A stretch of DNA of 30,247 bases from an uncultured Collinsella sp. (GTDB lineage: Bacteria > Actinomycetota > Coriobacteriia > Coriobacteriales > Coriobacteriaceae). Shown piece after piece: positions 1 through 7,543 of this stretch. Where the stretch lies: assembly GCA_900552155.1 (NCBI GenBank), contig URYU01000005.1:1-30247 (forward strand), read 5' to 3'. The notes below the pieces were generated by a model. The model was not told where the DNA came from, did no database searches, and saw only the letters and a list, made by a program, of their open reading frames with translations. Position numbers and translations under genes: made by a program. Numbering within the stretch: position 1 is the stretch's first letter; every line of letters begins with the position of its first letter.

Positions 1-291
1 GATTTGTCTACGGGAATGATGCAGAAGGTATCCCTGGTGATCTCACTGGTGCAGGATCCGTAGATCATAATTTTCGATGAGCCCACCAATGGGCTCGACG
101 AGGATTCATGCGACATCGTGGTCACCTTCTTGCTGGCCTACGTCGCGGCGGGTAAGACGGTCTTGATGAGCACGCATCACCAGGATTTGGTGCGACGCCT
201 GGGTGCCCGTGCAATCTATATCGATCGATATCACCATGTGGTCGAGACGCCTTCGCCGTCGTATGGAACCGAAAGCGGTACTACGGACTAG
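1..291 (+). pseudogene. ABC transporter ATP-binding protein, 3' fragment with in-frame stop
   Basis: Frame 1 reads the C-terminal half of an ABC ATPase: the signature region LSTGMMQKVSL at the window start, then Walker B and D-loop IIIFDEPTNGLDE, then the switch region VLMSTHHQDL. A TAG codon at 61-63 interrupts the frame just before Walker B, where this family usually has Lys (as in DPKLLIFDEP), so an AAG to TAG change would explain it. The frame then stays open to the stop at 289-291. No start codon after the TAG could rebuild a working nucleotide-binding domain. The 5' part, and any permease partner, lie outside the window. I call it a pseudogene; amber read-through or a sequencing error are alternatives. 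The family call is firm, the substrate unknown. Confidence 0.75.
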
Positions 292-336
292 TTGCTGCGT
301 AGAGCGTGCGTAGCCGCCCGCGCGGCTTTGCCGTGA

Positions 337-345
337 TGGTATAGT
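337..345 (+). promoter_or_regulatory. extended -10 element (TGGTATAGT)
   Basis: TGG-TATAGT lies 27 bases before the ATG at 372 and matches an extended -10 (TG-N-TATAAT-like). I see no good -35 at the usual distance. It would give a leader of about 20 bases. Confidence 0.4.
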
Positions 346-371
346 TATCCAGGTTTTTTATGGGGGTGGCT

Positions 372-1220
372 ATGCCAAGTTGGAACATTCATATCGCTCA
401 GACGGAGCGTTTGCTGGAGCGCACCGGTGCACTTGCCAATAGCGTGCGCGACCGCAATGCCTTTTTGTTTGGCTGCGTGGTTCCGGATATTTTCGTGGGC
501 TATATGGTCCCTGGCATCGCCGATCCCATCCCGTACCGCATTACGCACTTTGCCAAGCCCGAGCCTATCCCTAAGCCGCGTGAGCACGAGTTCTGGGATA
601 CCTATGTGGCACCGTTGCTTAAAAGTTCGCCCACCGGTGCGCAAGCCGCGGCGACCTCGATTATCGAGGAGCGCGAGCGACTGAATCGCGTGCACTATCC
701 CCAGCGCTACAGGGATGCTGAGCCGGTTGTCGGGCCCGGCGCTCGTGAGTTCTCGCTTGCGTCCGAAGATGTGGCGCAGTCGTTGCTCGATTTGACACTG
801 GGTGTCTGGTCGCATCTGGTGGCCGATACCGTATGGAATACGCGCGTGAATCAGTACCTGGAGGCGCACGGCGGCAAGCCGTGCGAGGAGTTCCGCATTA
901 AAAAGCAAGGCGACTTTGACTGGTTCGGCAAGACGCTCGGCATTGTTTCGATTCCGCGCGCGACCGATCGCCTGTATACTGCGGCGACGCGTTTTGGGCA
1001 GTATCCCATCCATAAGGAGTATGTGCTCAAGACCATTGGCGTTATGCTCGAGATTGTACGCGAAAACCCCGGCGAGCCCGATCATCCGCCGTTTCGCTTG
1101 CTAACCGAGGAGTTTTTCGATGCAACGTTTACCGAGGTCATCGAGCTGACCGAGGCGGGATTTGCGGCTCGCGGTGCTGCTTCTGACGTCCCTGCAGCCC
1201 CCCTGATCGCTAGCTGCTAG
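372..1220 (+). CDS. zinc-dependent phospholipase C family protein
   Basis: A protein of 282 aa resembling the Zn-dependent phospholipase C (PF00882-like) family of putative metallohydrolases. Visible marks are the N-terminal PSWNIHIAQ segment, the GCVVPDIFVGY motif (about residues 36-46) and a helix with WSHLVADTVWN, an HxxxD pair typical of metal-binding helices in this fold. No signal peptide is evident, so it is probably cytoplasmic, unlike secreted clostridial PLCs. Its substrate is unknown. I chose ATG 372 over ATG 360 because the G-rich SD-like sequence GGGGGTGG sits just upstream of 372 and inside the longer frame. It converges on the following - strand gene, and the two stop codons overlap within CTAG at 1217-1220. 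Family assignment is moderate; enzymatic activity is inferred. Confidence 0.7.
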   Translation: MPSWNIHIAQTERLLERTGALANSVRDRNAFLFGCVVPDIFVGYMVPGIADPIPYRITHFAKPEPIPKPREHEFWDTYVAPLLKSSPTGAQAAATSIIEERERLNRVHYPQRYRDAEPVVGPGAREFSLASEDVAQSLLDLTLGVWSHLVADTVWNTRVNQYLEAHGGKPCEEFRIKKQGDFDWFGKTLGIVSIPRATDRLYTAATRFGQYPIHKEYVLKTIGVMLEIVRENPGEPDHPPFRLLTEEFFDATFTEVIELTEAGFAARGAASDVPAAPLIASC

Positions 1221-2290
1221 CCGGCCGGCTTGACGGTGAACAGCTCATCCCAATTGACCAACAGCTCCCGTCGCAGGGCTTCTTCGGTGGTGCGTTCCTG
1301 ACTGGTCTTTGGGATGTAGGGGAGCCCCGCCTTTTTATGGATGAGCTCAGCTATGTGGTCGAAGCTCTTCTTCTCCTTGATCTGGTCATAGGTAATTTGG
1401 ATGACGTCGTAGCCCATGCTTGTGAGTGCGGTGGCGCGCTCGGCATCGGAGAGGCTTGCGGCTTCGCTGTCATGGGCGGAGCGGCCTTGGCATTCCAAGA
1501 TGACGCCCATGCTGTCGGTGGCGCTTTCGATGAGGATATCGGCGTAGCAGCAGGTTTTGTCATACAGCGAACGTGCGGCTTCACTGAGCGGGATGCGCGC
1601 GTTGTTGGCGATCTCGATGCCCTGGCCGCCCTCGTCGCGGGGGAGCGAGATAAGCATGGAGGTCTGTACTTCGAAGGGCGAGGCGGCCTGCCCCGTCATG
1701 TGCTCGGCCGCCCAGCGCAGTTGTTTGACGCCGCGCAGGCCTGCGGCTTGCTTGGCGAACGCGGCGATATCCGTTGCGGTAAGAAGCGGCGTGCGCTTCC
1801 ACAAGTTGGTGTCATTGCCCTTGGTGTCGTTAACTCGCTCCCAGCCGCAGTTGGGTGGAATGAACTTAAGCGAAATAGCTTCATCGAGTTGTTGTTGCGT
1901 TCGCTCGCAGGGCTTAAACACTGCAAAGGAGCCGCACATCTCGTAGCACGCCATGAGTAACTGGTTGCGTGAGACCTGCGTGGCAAGGCTGAGCAGCGTG
2001 AACTCCGGTGAAGTGACATCAAATCCATGTTCAGTCTGTCTAAACGACCCAGGAGGCGGCTCTTGGGTTAGCAGACGGCTATGAAATAGCTTTCCGTTCG
2101 CGCGCTGTTTCCTTTCACTCACGGATCTCCAAACTGGTGTGCCGAGCAAGTCTTTAAATACCGGTTGTTTTGAGTAATGCACCAAGCGATGGTCATGGTC
2201 GGGCGGCAGGATTGCTGGATAGAGTCCCAGTATTTGGGGCGGGATGCGATAGTACTGAAAAGCCGTGGGTCCGCAGGCAAGAAATGACAT
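1217..2290 (-). CDS. hypothetical protein with PD-(D/E)XK (DUF559/Vsr-like) C-terminal domain
   Basis: A 357-aa protein with no confident name. The C-terminal third looks like the DUF559/very-short-patch-repair endonuclease fold: SPFEVQTSMLI (E207), YADILIE (D251), GVILECQGRSAH (E266, Q268, H273), then DAERATALTSMGYDVIQITYDQI, the usual R..L...G..V pattern. E207, D251 and E266-x-Q268 could form a metal-binding nuclease site with Gln in place of Lys. The N-terminal 200 residues are unassigned; it has no membrane segments or signal peptide. Such proteins occur as dispersed single genes in Coriobacteriia (from memory). The start ATG at 2290 has only a weak SD. Nuclease activity is inference; it could be a degenerate, DNA-binding version. 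Confidence 0.6.
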   Translation of the reverse strand: MSFLACGPTAFQYYRIPPQILGLYPAILPPDHDHRLVHYSKQPVFKDLLGTPVWRSVSERKQRANGKLFHSRLLTQEPPPGSFRQTEHGFDVTSPEFTLLSLATQVSRNQLLMACYEMCGSFAVFKPCERTQQQLDEAISLKFIPPNCGWERVNDTKGNDTNLWKRTPLLTATDIAAFAKQAAGLRGVKQLRWAAEHMTGQAASPFEVQTSMLISLPRDEGGQGIEIANNARIPLSEAARSLYDKTCCYADILIESATDSMGVILECQGRSAHDSEAASLSDAERATALTSMGYDVIQITYDQIKEKKSFDHIAELIHKKAGLPYIPKTSQERTTEEALRRELLVNWDELFTVKPAG

Positions 2291-2341
2291 AGCGATCCGA
2301 TCGTTTGAGCGTTATTTGGGCTAGAAAAGCTATCCGTTTCG

Positions 2342-2461
2342 GAAGTGCGGTGAAAAAGACAAATAGGTCAGGCACAAGCGGTATTTAAGCCAACTTTATC
2401 AGGGGTTTTGTTGAAATAAAAGGACTTATGCTCGGGGGTAAGCAATTTTTCCCCGCACTTC
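2342..2461. repeat. inverted-repeat-bounded intergenic element
   Basis: GAAGTGCGGTGAAAAA at 2342-2357 is repeated inverted at 2446-2461 (TTTTTCCCCGCACTTC), 15 of 16 positions matching, bounding about 120 bases of A+T-rich noncoding DNA. Imperfect pairing continues outward (GTTT near 2337 with AAAAC near 2465). A separate small palindrome, GCTAAA-acga-TTTAGC, lies at 2487-2502. The rest of the 2291-2646 gap holds no gene I can support. Confidence 0.5.
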
Positions 2462-2646
2462 TGAAAACGCGGTTGATCTGGTTCTTGCTAAAACGATTTA
2501 GCAGCGTCGGTTAAGGTGTGGGTTTGCCACCGGGCGAACACTTTTAGCGCTTGGGGCTTTATTTTTTGGGCCTCGGAGGGCGGATTTCGCGCTTTTGGTA
2601 ATGAAATGGGTGCGTGCCATGTCGTGCGGTAGGCATCGGTGCACAG

Positions 2647-2683
2647 AAAAAGGGTCCGGAAGGCAATGCCTTCCGGACCCTTT
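2647..2683 (-). terminator. rho-independent terminator of pyk
   Basis: Perfect 16-bp arms at 2649-2664 (AAAGGGTCCGGAAGGC) and 2668-2683 with a 3-base loop. On the - strand the stem is followed by TTTTT (2651-2647). It lies 29 bases past the pyk stop codon. Confidence 0.9.
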
Positions 2684-2711
2684 GCAATGCAAATTTGCTT
2701 GCAAGTACGAT

Positions 2712-4172
2712 TTAGCGCACCTGAGCGACGTAAGCGACGTTGGTCGAGGAGACCTTATCCTCGAGCTGGACGCTCATGCGGGGATCGCCGGCGGTAGCGA
2801 CGGTCAGATCGCCGGCCTTGACGTAGCCGAGCTCCTTAGCGGTCTCGATCGCCTTGACGATCGTGCCGTTGACGGTGCCCTGGGTAATCTCGGCTTGGTG
2901 CGGGATAACGCCCCAGTACATAATCATCTGCTGGACGGCCCACTCGTGGCGGGAGAACGCGCAGATCGGCATGTTGGGACGGAAGTGCGAGATCAGGCGA
3001 GCGGTACGACCGGTGGTCGTCGGCACGGTGATGCACTTGGCGCCAACGGTGGTGGCCATGTTCACAGCGGACATACCCACAACGTTGTTGACGACGCGGG
3101 TGCCGTGAGCATCGGCCGGAACCTCGAGCGGAGCGTGGGCCGGGAGGTACTTCTCGGTCTCGAGAGCAATGCTGGCCTGCATCTTGACGGCCTCGACCGG
3201 GTACTTACCGGCAGCGGACTCGCCAGAGAGCATAACGGCGTCGGTGCCGTCGTAGATGGCGTTTGCAACGTCGGCAACCTCGGCGCGCGTCGGGCGCGGG
3301 TTCTGCTGCATGGAGTCGAGCATCTGCGTAGCGGTGATGACGGGCTTGTAGGCCGCGTTGCACTTGGCGATGATCTCCTTCTGGATGTGGGGAACGAGCT
3401 CGGGCTTGATCTCGATGCCCAGGTCGCCACGGGCGACCATGATGCCGTCGGAAGCCTCGAGGATCTCGTCGAAGTTCTCGACGCCCAGGGCGCATTCGAT
3501 CTTCGGGAAGATCGTCACGTGCTCGCCGCCGTTCTCGCGGCAAAGCTCGCGGATGCCGCGGACGGACTCGCCGTCACGGATGAAGGAAGCGGCGATGTAG
3601 TCGATGTTCTCGGTCAGGCCAAAGAGGATGTCCTGACGATCGCGCTCGGTGATGGCGGGCAGCGAGATGTTGACGTTGGGCATGTTGACGCCCTTGCGCT
3701 CGCCGATCAGGCCGTCATTCTTGACGACGCAGGTCATGTCCTGGCCGCTGACGGACTCGACCTCAAGGGCAACCAGGCCGTCATCGATCAGGATGAGGGA
3801 GCCCTTCTCGACCTCGGAGGGCAGAGCCAGGTAGTCGAGGGAGATGTGCTCAGCGGTGCCGTGGAAATCCTCGGTCGTGGGCTGAGCAGTAACGACGATC
3901 TTGTCGCCGGTCTTGACGGCAACCTTCTTGCCGTCGACCAGAAGGCCGGTGCGGACCTCGGGGCCCTTGGTGTCGAGCAGGATGCCGACGGGCATACCGA
4001 GCTCCTTGGAAATACGACGGACGCGCTCGATGCGACCGTGGTGCTCGTCGTAGGATCCGTGCGAGAAGTTAAAACGGGCGACGTTCATGCCCGCCTTGAT
4101 CATCTCGCGGATGGTCTCGTCGCTATCGCAGGCGGGACCCATGGTGCATACAATCTTGGTGCGCTTGTACAT
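2712..4172 (-). CDS. pyk: pyruvate kinase
   Basis: Pyruvate kinase, 486 aa, converts phosphoenolpyruvate and ADP to pyruvate and ATP in the last step of glycolysis (cytoplasmic, usually a homotetramer). The (beta/alpha)8 domain opens with TKIVCTMGP and holds NVARFNFSHG (R33, N35), the catalytic Lys in IFPKIE (K224), metal-binding MVARGDLGIE (245-254) and TATQMLDSM (280-288). The inserted B domain spans about 71-170. The C-terminal allosteric domain ends the protein, with no extra PEP-utiliser domain. Length is normal for the family. The start is fixed by GGAGGT (4177-4182) on the - strand, five bases before the ATG. It is monocistronic: own -10 upstream and a strong terminator downstream. Codon use matches a highly expressed gene. 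Confidence 0.98.
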   Translation of the reverse strand: MYKRTKIVCTMGPACDSDETIREMIKAGMNVARFNFSHGSYDEHHGRIERVRRISKELGMPVGILLDTKGPEVRTGLLVDGKKVAVKTGDKIVVTAQPTTEDFHGTAEHISLDYLALPSEVEKGSLILIDDGLVALEVESVSGQDMTCVVKNDGLIGERKGVNMPNVNISLPAITERDRQDILFGLTENIDYIAASFIRDGESVRGIRELCRENGGEHVTIFPKIECALGVENFDEILEASDGIMVARGDLGIEIKPELVPHIQKEIIAKCNAAYKPVITATQMLDSMQQNPRPTRAEVADVANAIYDGTDAVMLSGESAAGKYPVEAVKMQASIALETEKYLPAHAPLEVPADAHGTRVVNNVVGMSAVNMATTVGAKCITVPTTTGRTARLISHFRPNMPICAFSRHEWAVQQMIMYWGVIPHQAEITQGTVNGTIVKAIETAKELGYVKAGDLTVATAGDPRMSVQLEDKVSSTNVAYVAQVR

Positions 4173-4235
4173 TCAGACCTCCATCTGACATCGTCTTGCG
4201 CTGATAGATAAACCATAAGAAATAAAACTGAGATG

Positions 4236-4241
4236 ATTATA
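4236..4241 (-). promoter_or_regulatory. pyk -10 element TATAAT
   Basis: A consensus TATAAT reads on the - strand, 64 bases before the pyk ATG. A weak TTGAGG lies 20 bases further upstream (4262-4267). The surroundings are A+T-rich compared with the genes. Confidence 0.6.
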
Positions 4242-4466
4242 ACGAAATGACGACCGAATACCCTCAAAAATCGACCGTATGCCGAATTAGAAGTTCTTTT
4301 TTTGCGGTAAAAACGGTATATGAAAAATCTTTACCAACCGTTCTGACCGCTGCTATCTGGGCGATATTTCAGTTTGATGATGCACCGAAGAAAAAACGTT
4401 TTATCAATGTTGAGCATCACACGGTCTGCATCGTTGCACTCGAGCCGTGTTTCCAATTGGAATGTT

Positions 4467-4496
4467 TTGGCTAGACGCGCCGCTTTGGGGTACCAT
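4467..4496 (+). promoter_or_regulatory. predicted promoter of the P-type ATPase gene
   Basis: TTGGCT (4467-4472), an 18-base spacer, then TACCAT (4491-4496). The transcript would start near 4503, right before the structured leader. The intergenic stretch 4242-4466 is A+T-rich and holds no convincing gene. Confidence 0.45.
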
Positions 4497-4505
4497 AGCC
4501 CCACT

Positions 4506-4608
4506 ATCAACTGCCGCTCAGCACGGCAGCCTTGATGAGCCCTTGCCCTTCTCCTGGGAATTATGATCGGGCATCAATCTGCTGAGTGGCCCGAATCCCA
4601 GGAGGGGA
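4506..4608 (+). promoter_or_regulatory. structured 5' leader that can sequester the ATPase SD
   Basis: Two stem-loops fill the leader. Stem 1: ATCAA + CTGCCG (4506-4516) pairs with CGGCAG (4524-4529) and, past a CC bulge, TTGAT (4532-4536). Stem 2: CTCCTGGGA (4551-4559) pairs perfectly with TCCCAGGAG (4596-4604), extended by two G.U pairs and a C-G to 4548/4607, and encloses TCGGGC (4567-4572) paired with GCCCGA (4589-4594). The right arm of stem 2 contains the SD (AGGAGGGG, 4600-4607) of the gene at 4615. A cis-acting switch is therefore plausible; the ligand is unknown. The GGGGAGTA loop I expect of the Mn2+ (yybP-ykoY) riboswitch is not visible. Confidence 0.55.
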
Positions 4609-4614
4609 CTCTAT

Positions 4615-7296
4615 ATGCAAAAGGAATACCTGTCCGCCGCGGCGGAGGTACTCAGCGACCAAGGTGTCGATGAGAACCTCGGCCTGAGCAGCGACGAGGC
4701 GTCGTCGCGCCTCGCCAAGACAGGCCCTAACAAGCTTGAGGAAGCCGAGAAGACGCCGTTGTGGAAGCGCTTCTTTGAGCAGATGGCCGACCCCATGGTC
4801 ATCATGCTGATCGTTGCCGCCGTCATCAGTGCACTCACGGGCATGGTCAAGGGCGAGGCGGACTTTGCCGATGTCGCCATCATCATGTTCGTCGTTATCG
4901 TCAACTCGGTGCTGGGCGTGGTCCAGGAGGCTAAAAGCGAGGAAGCTCTCGAGGCATTGCAGGAGATGAGCGCCGCGCAGTCCAAGGTTCTGCGCGACGG
5001 CAAGCTCGTGCACCTGCCGAGCGCCGAGCTCGTGCCCGGTGACGTGATCATGCTCGAGGCGGGCGACTCCGTCCCGGCCGACTGCCGTGTGCTCGAGAGC
5101 GCCACGATGAAGATCGAGGAGGCCGCCCTTACCGGCGAGTCCGTGCCCGTCGAGAAGCATGCCAACGTCATTGAGCTCGCCGCCGGCACCGACGACGTGC
5201 CGCTCGGCGACCGCAAGAACATGTGCTACATGGGTTCCACCGTGGTATACGGCCGCGGCCGCGCCGTCGTGGTCGGCACCGGCATGAACACCGAGATGGG
5301 TAAGATCGCCGGCGCCCTGGCCGAGGCCAAGGAAGAGCTCACGCCGCTGCAGGTGAAGCTTGCCGAGCTCAGCCGCATCCTCACCATCATGGTTATCGTC
5401 ATCTGCGTCGTTATCTTTGGCGTCGATATCATCCGCCACGGCGTGGGCAACGTTCTTACCGACCCGACCGCCCTGCTCGATACCTTTATGGTCGCCGTCT
5501 CGCTCGCCGTCGCTGCCATCCCCGAGGGCCTGGTCGCCGTCGTGACCATCGTGCTGTCGCTTGGCGTGACCAAGATGGCCAAGCGCCAGGCAATCATCCG
5601 CAAGCTTTCCGCCGTCGAGACCCTTGGCTGCACACAGACCATCTGCTCCGACAAGACCGGTACCCTCACCCAGAACAAGATGACCGTCGTCAAGCACGAG
5701 CTCGCTGCGCCTAAGGAGAAGTTCCTGGCCGGCATGGCGCTGTGCTCCGACGCCCAGTGGGACGAGGAGCTGGGCGAGGCCGTGGGTGAGCCGACTGAGT
5801 GCGCGCTCGTCAACGACGCCGGCAAGGCGGGGCTCACCGGCCTGACCGCCGAGCACCCGCGTGTGGGTGAGGCCCCGTTTGACTCGGGCCGCAAGATGAT
5901 GTCCGTGGTCGTCGAGACCCTGGACGGCGAGTACGAGCAGTACACCAAGGGCGCGCCCGACGTGGTGATCGGCCTGTGCACCCATATCTACGAGGGCGAT
6001 AAGGTCGTCCCCCTGACCGAGAAGCGTCGTGCCGAGCTCGTGGCCGCCAACAAGGCCATGGCTGACGAGGCCCTGCGCGTGCTGGCGCTGGCGAGCCGCA
6101 CCTACACCGAGGTCCCGGCCGACTGCAGCCCCGCCGCGCTCGAGCATGACCTGGTCTTCTGCGGCCTGTCCGGCATGATTGACCCGGTCCGCCCCGAGGT
6201 CGCCGACGCCATCCGCGAGGCGCACGACGCCGGTATCCGCACCGTCATGATTACGGGCGACCACATCGACACCGCCGTGGCCATCGCCAAGCAGCTGGGC
6301 ATCGTCACCGATCGCAGCCATGCCATCACCGGTGCCGACCTCGATCGCATGAGCGACGAGGAACTCGACGCGCACATCGAGGACTACGGCGTGTACGCCC
6401 GCGTTCAGCCCGAGCATAAGACCCGCATCGTCGAGGCTTGGAAGTCGCGCGACCAGATCGTGGCCATGACGGGCGACGGCGTCAACGACGCCCCGTCCAT
6501 CAAGCGCGCCGACATCGGCGTCGGTATGGGCATCACCGGCACCGACGTCACCAAGAACGTTGCCGACATGGTGCTTGCCGACGACAACTTTGCCACCATC
6601 ATCGGTGCCTGCGAAGAGGGCCGTCGCATCTACGACAACATCCGCAAGGTCATCCAGTTCCTGCTTTCGGCCAACCTTGCTGAGGTGTTCTCGGTGTTTA
6701 TCGCCACGCTCATTGGCTTTACCATCTTCCAGCCGGTGCAGCTGCTGTGGGTGAACCTGGTCACCGACTGCTTCCCCGCGCTCGCGCTGGGCATGGAGGA
6801 TGCCGAGGGTGACATCATGAAGCGCAAGCCGCGCAACGCCAAGGACGGTGTCTTTGCCGGTCACATGGGCCTGGACTGCGTGGTCCAGGGTCTGATCATC
6901 ACCGTGCTGGTGCTGGCGAGCTTCTTTGTGGGCGTGTACTTTGACATGGGCTACATCCACATCGCCGATATGATCGCCGGCAATGCCGACGAGGAAGGCG
7001 TGATGATGGCGTTCATCACGCTCAACATGGTCGAGATTTTCCACTGCTTCAATATGCGCAGCCGTCGTGCGTCGCTGTTCACCATGAAGAAGCAGAACAA
7101 GTGGCTGTGGGCTTCCGCCGCGCTGGCACTGGTGCTGACGGTGATCGTGACCGTGCAGCCGACGCTTGCCGAGATGTTCTTTGGCCCTGTGACGCTTGAG
7201 CTCAAGGGCGTTGTAGCTGCCCTGGGCCTTGCCTTCCTGATCATCCCGCTGATGGAGATCTACAAGGCGATCATGCGCGCGGTCGAAAAAGAGTAA
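4615..7296 (+). CDS. Ca2+-type P-type (P2) cation-transporting ATPase
   Basis: An 893-aa integral membrane pump of the SERCA/PMCA-like P2 class. Domains in order: N-terminal cation-ATPase domain (1-75) with M1-M2, actuator loop with TGES (173-176), M3-M4 with AIPEGL (301-306), phosphorylation site CSDKTGTLTQNK (D346), nucleotide domain with KGAP (445-448), hinge MITGDH (545-550) and TGDGVNDAP (619-627), then M5-M10. Calcium-site residues seen in SERCA are present: E304 in M4, N687 and E690 in M5 (SANLAEV), N714, T717 and D718 in M6 (NLVTDC). This supports Ca2+ export rather than Na+/K+ or heavy-metal transport. The start has the SD AGGAGGGG with a 7-base gap. The gene is monocistronic, behind a structured leader and before a terminator. 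Substrate is inferred from residues. Confidence 0.93.
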   Translation: MQKEYLSAAAEVLSDQGVDENLGLSSDEASSRLAKTGPNKLEEAEKTPLWKRFFEQMADPMVIMLIVAAVISALTGMVKGEADFADVAIIMFVVIVNSVLGVVQEAKSEEALEALQEMSAAQSKVLRDGKLVHLPSAELVPGDVIMLEAGDSVPADCRVLESATMKIEEAALTGESVPVEKHANVIELAAGTDDVPLGDRKNMCYMGSTVVYGRGRAVVVGTGMNTEMGKIAGALAEAKEELTPLQVKLAELSRILTIMVIVICVVIFGVDIIRHGVGNVLTDPTALLDTFMVAVSLAVAAIPEGLVAVVTIVLSLGVTKMAKRQAIIRKLSAVETLGCTQTICSDKTGTLTQNKMTVVKHELAAPKEKFLAGMALCSDAQWDEELGEAVGEPTECALVNDAGKAGLTGLTAEHPRVGEAPFDSGRKMMSVVVETLDGEYEQYTKGAPDVVIGLCTHIYEGDKVVPLTEKRRAELVAANKAMADEALRVLALASRTYTEVPADCSPAALEHDLVFCGLSGMIDPVRPEVADAIREAHDAGIRTVMITGDHIDTAVAIAKQLGIVTDRSHAITGADLDRMSDEELDAHIEDYGVYARVQPEHKTRIVEAWKSRDQIVAMTGDGVNDAPSIKRADIGVGMGITGTDVTKNVADMVLADDNFATIIGACEEGRRIYDNIRKVIQFLLSANLAEVFSVFIATLIGFTIFQPVQLLWVNLVTDCFPALALGMEDAEGDIMKRKPRNAKDGVFAGHMGLDCVVQGLIITVLVLASFFVGVYFDMGYIHIADMIAGNADEEGVMMAFITLNMVEIFHCFNMRSRRASLFTMKKQNKWLWASAALALVLTVIVTVQPTLAEMFFGPVTLELKGVVAALGLAFLIIPLMEIYKAIMRAVEKE

Positions 7297-7307
7297 CGTT
7301 CCTGTCC

Positions 7308-7402
7308 GGGCCCGACCGCCTGCGGGGTTTCCACGGGCACGTCCTCGCCGCTTTGCGGCTGCGGGATGTGCCCTTAGGAAACCCCTCCCGGCGGGCGGGC
7401 CC
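7308..7402. repeat. 95-bp nested palindrome
   Basis: Arms nest in four tiers: 7308-7320 with 7390-7402 (12 of 13), GGGGTTTCC (7324-7332) with GGAAACCCC (7377-7385), GGGCAC (7335-7340) with GTGCCC (7368-7373), and GCCGC (7347-7351) with GCGGC (7355-7359). It follows the ATPase stop directly but has no T-run of its own. It looks like a REP-type intergenic repeat. Confidence 0.65.
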
Positions 7403-7461
7403 TGCGGTATCCTTGCTGGCTTTTCTCCCGTGCGGATGAAAAGGGCTGAGGGAAAGTTTGT

Positions 7462-7495
7462 GAGCTGGTCGGGCTTTGCCCGGCCAGCTCTTTTT
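7462..7495 (+). terminator. rho-independent terminator of the P-type ATPase gene
   Basis: GAGCTGGTCGGGC (7462-7474), loop TTT, GCCCGGCCAGCTC (7478-7490), then TTTTT. Thirteen pairs with one G.U. It ends before the rsgA SD and rules out an upstream ATG at 7430 as the rsgA start. Confidence 0.9.
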
Positions 7496-7543
7496 GATTT
7501 AAAATACCTGCTCAGTTGTGTGGTTTTGTGCTGGGAGGCGCTT

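Noticed and set aside
2595..4211. A 538-codon + strand frame opposite pyk
   Set aside because: Antisense shadow of a certain gene; product is repetitive Asp/Leu/Gly with no domain, and it runs through the pyk terminator.
4247..4474. A 75-codon frame between pyk and the ATPase gene
   Set aside because: No SD, composition of noncoding A+T-rich DNA, and it overlaps predicted promoter sequence.
4500..4610. Mn2+ (yybP-ykoY) riboswitch in the ATPase leader
   Set aside because: The conserved GGGGAGTA loop sequence I would expect is not present; kept only as an unassigned structured leader.
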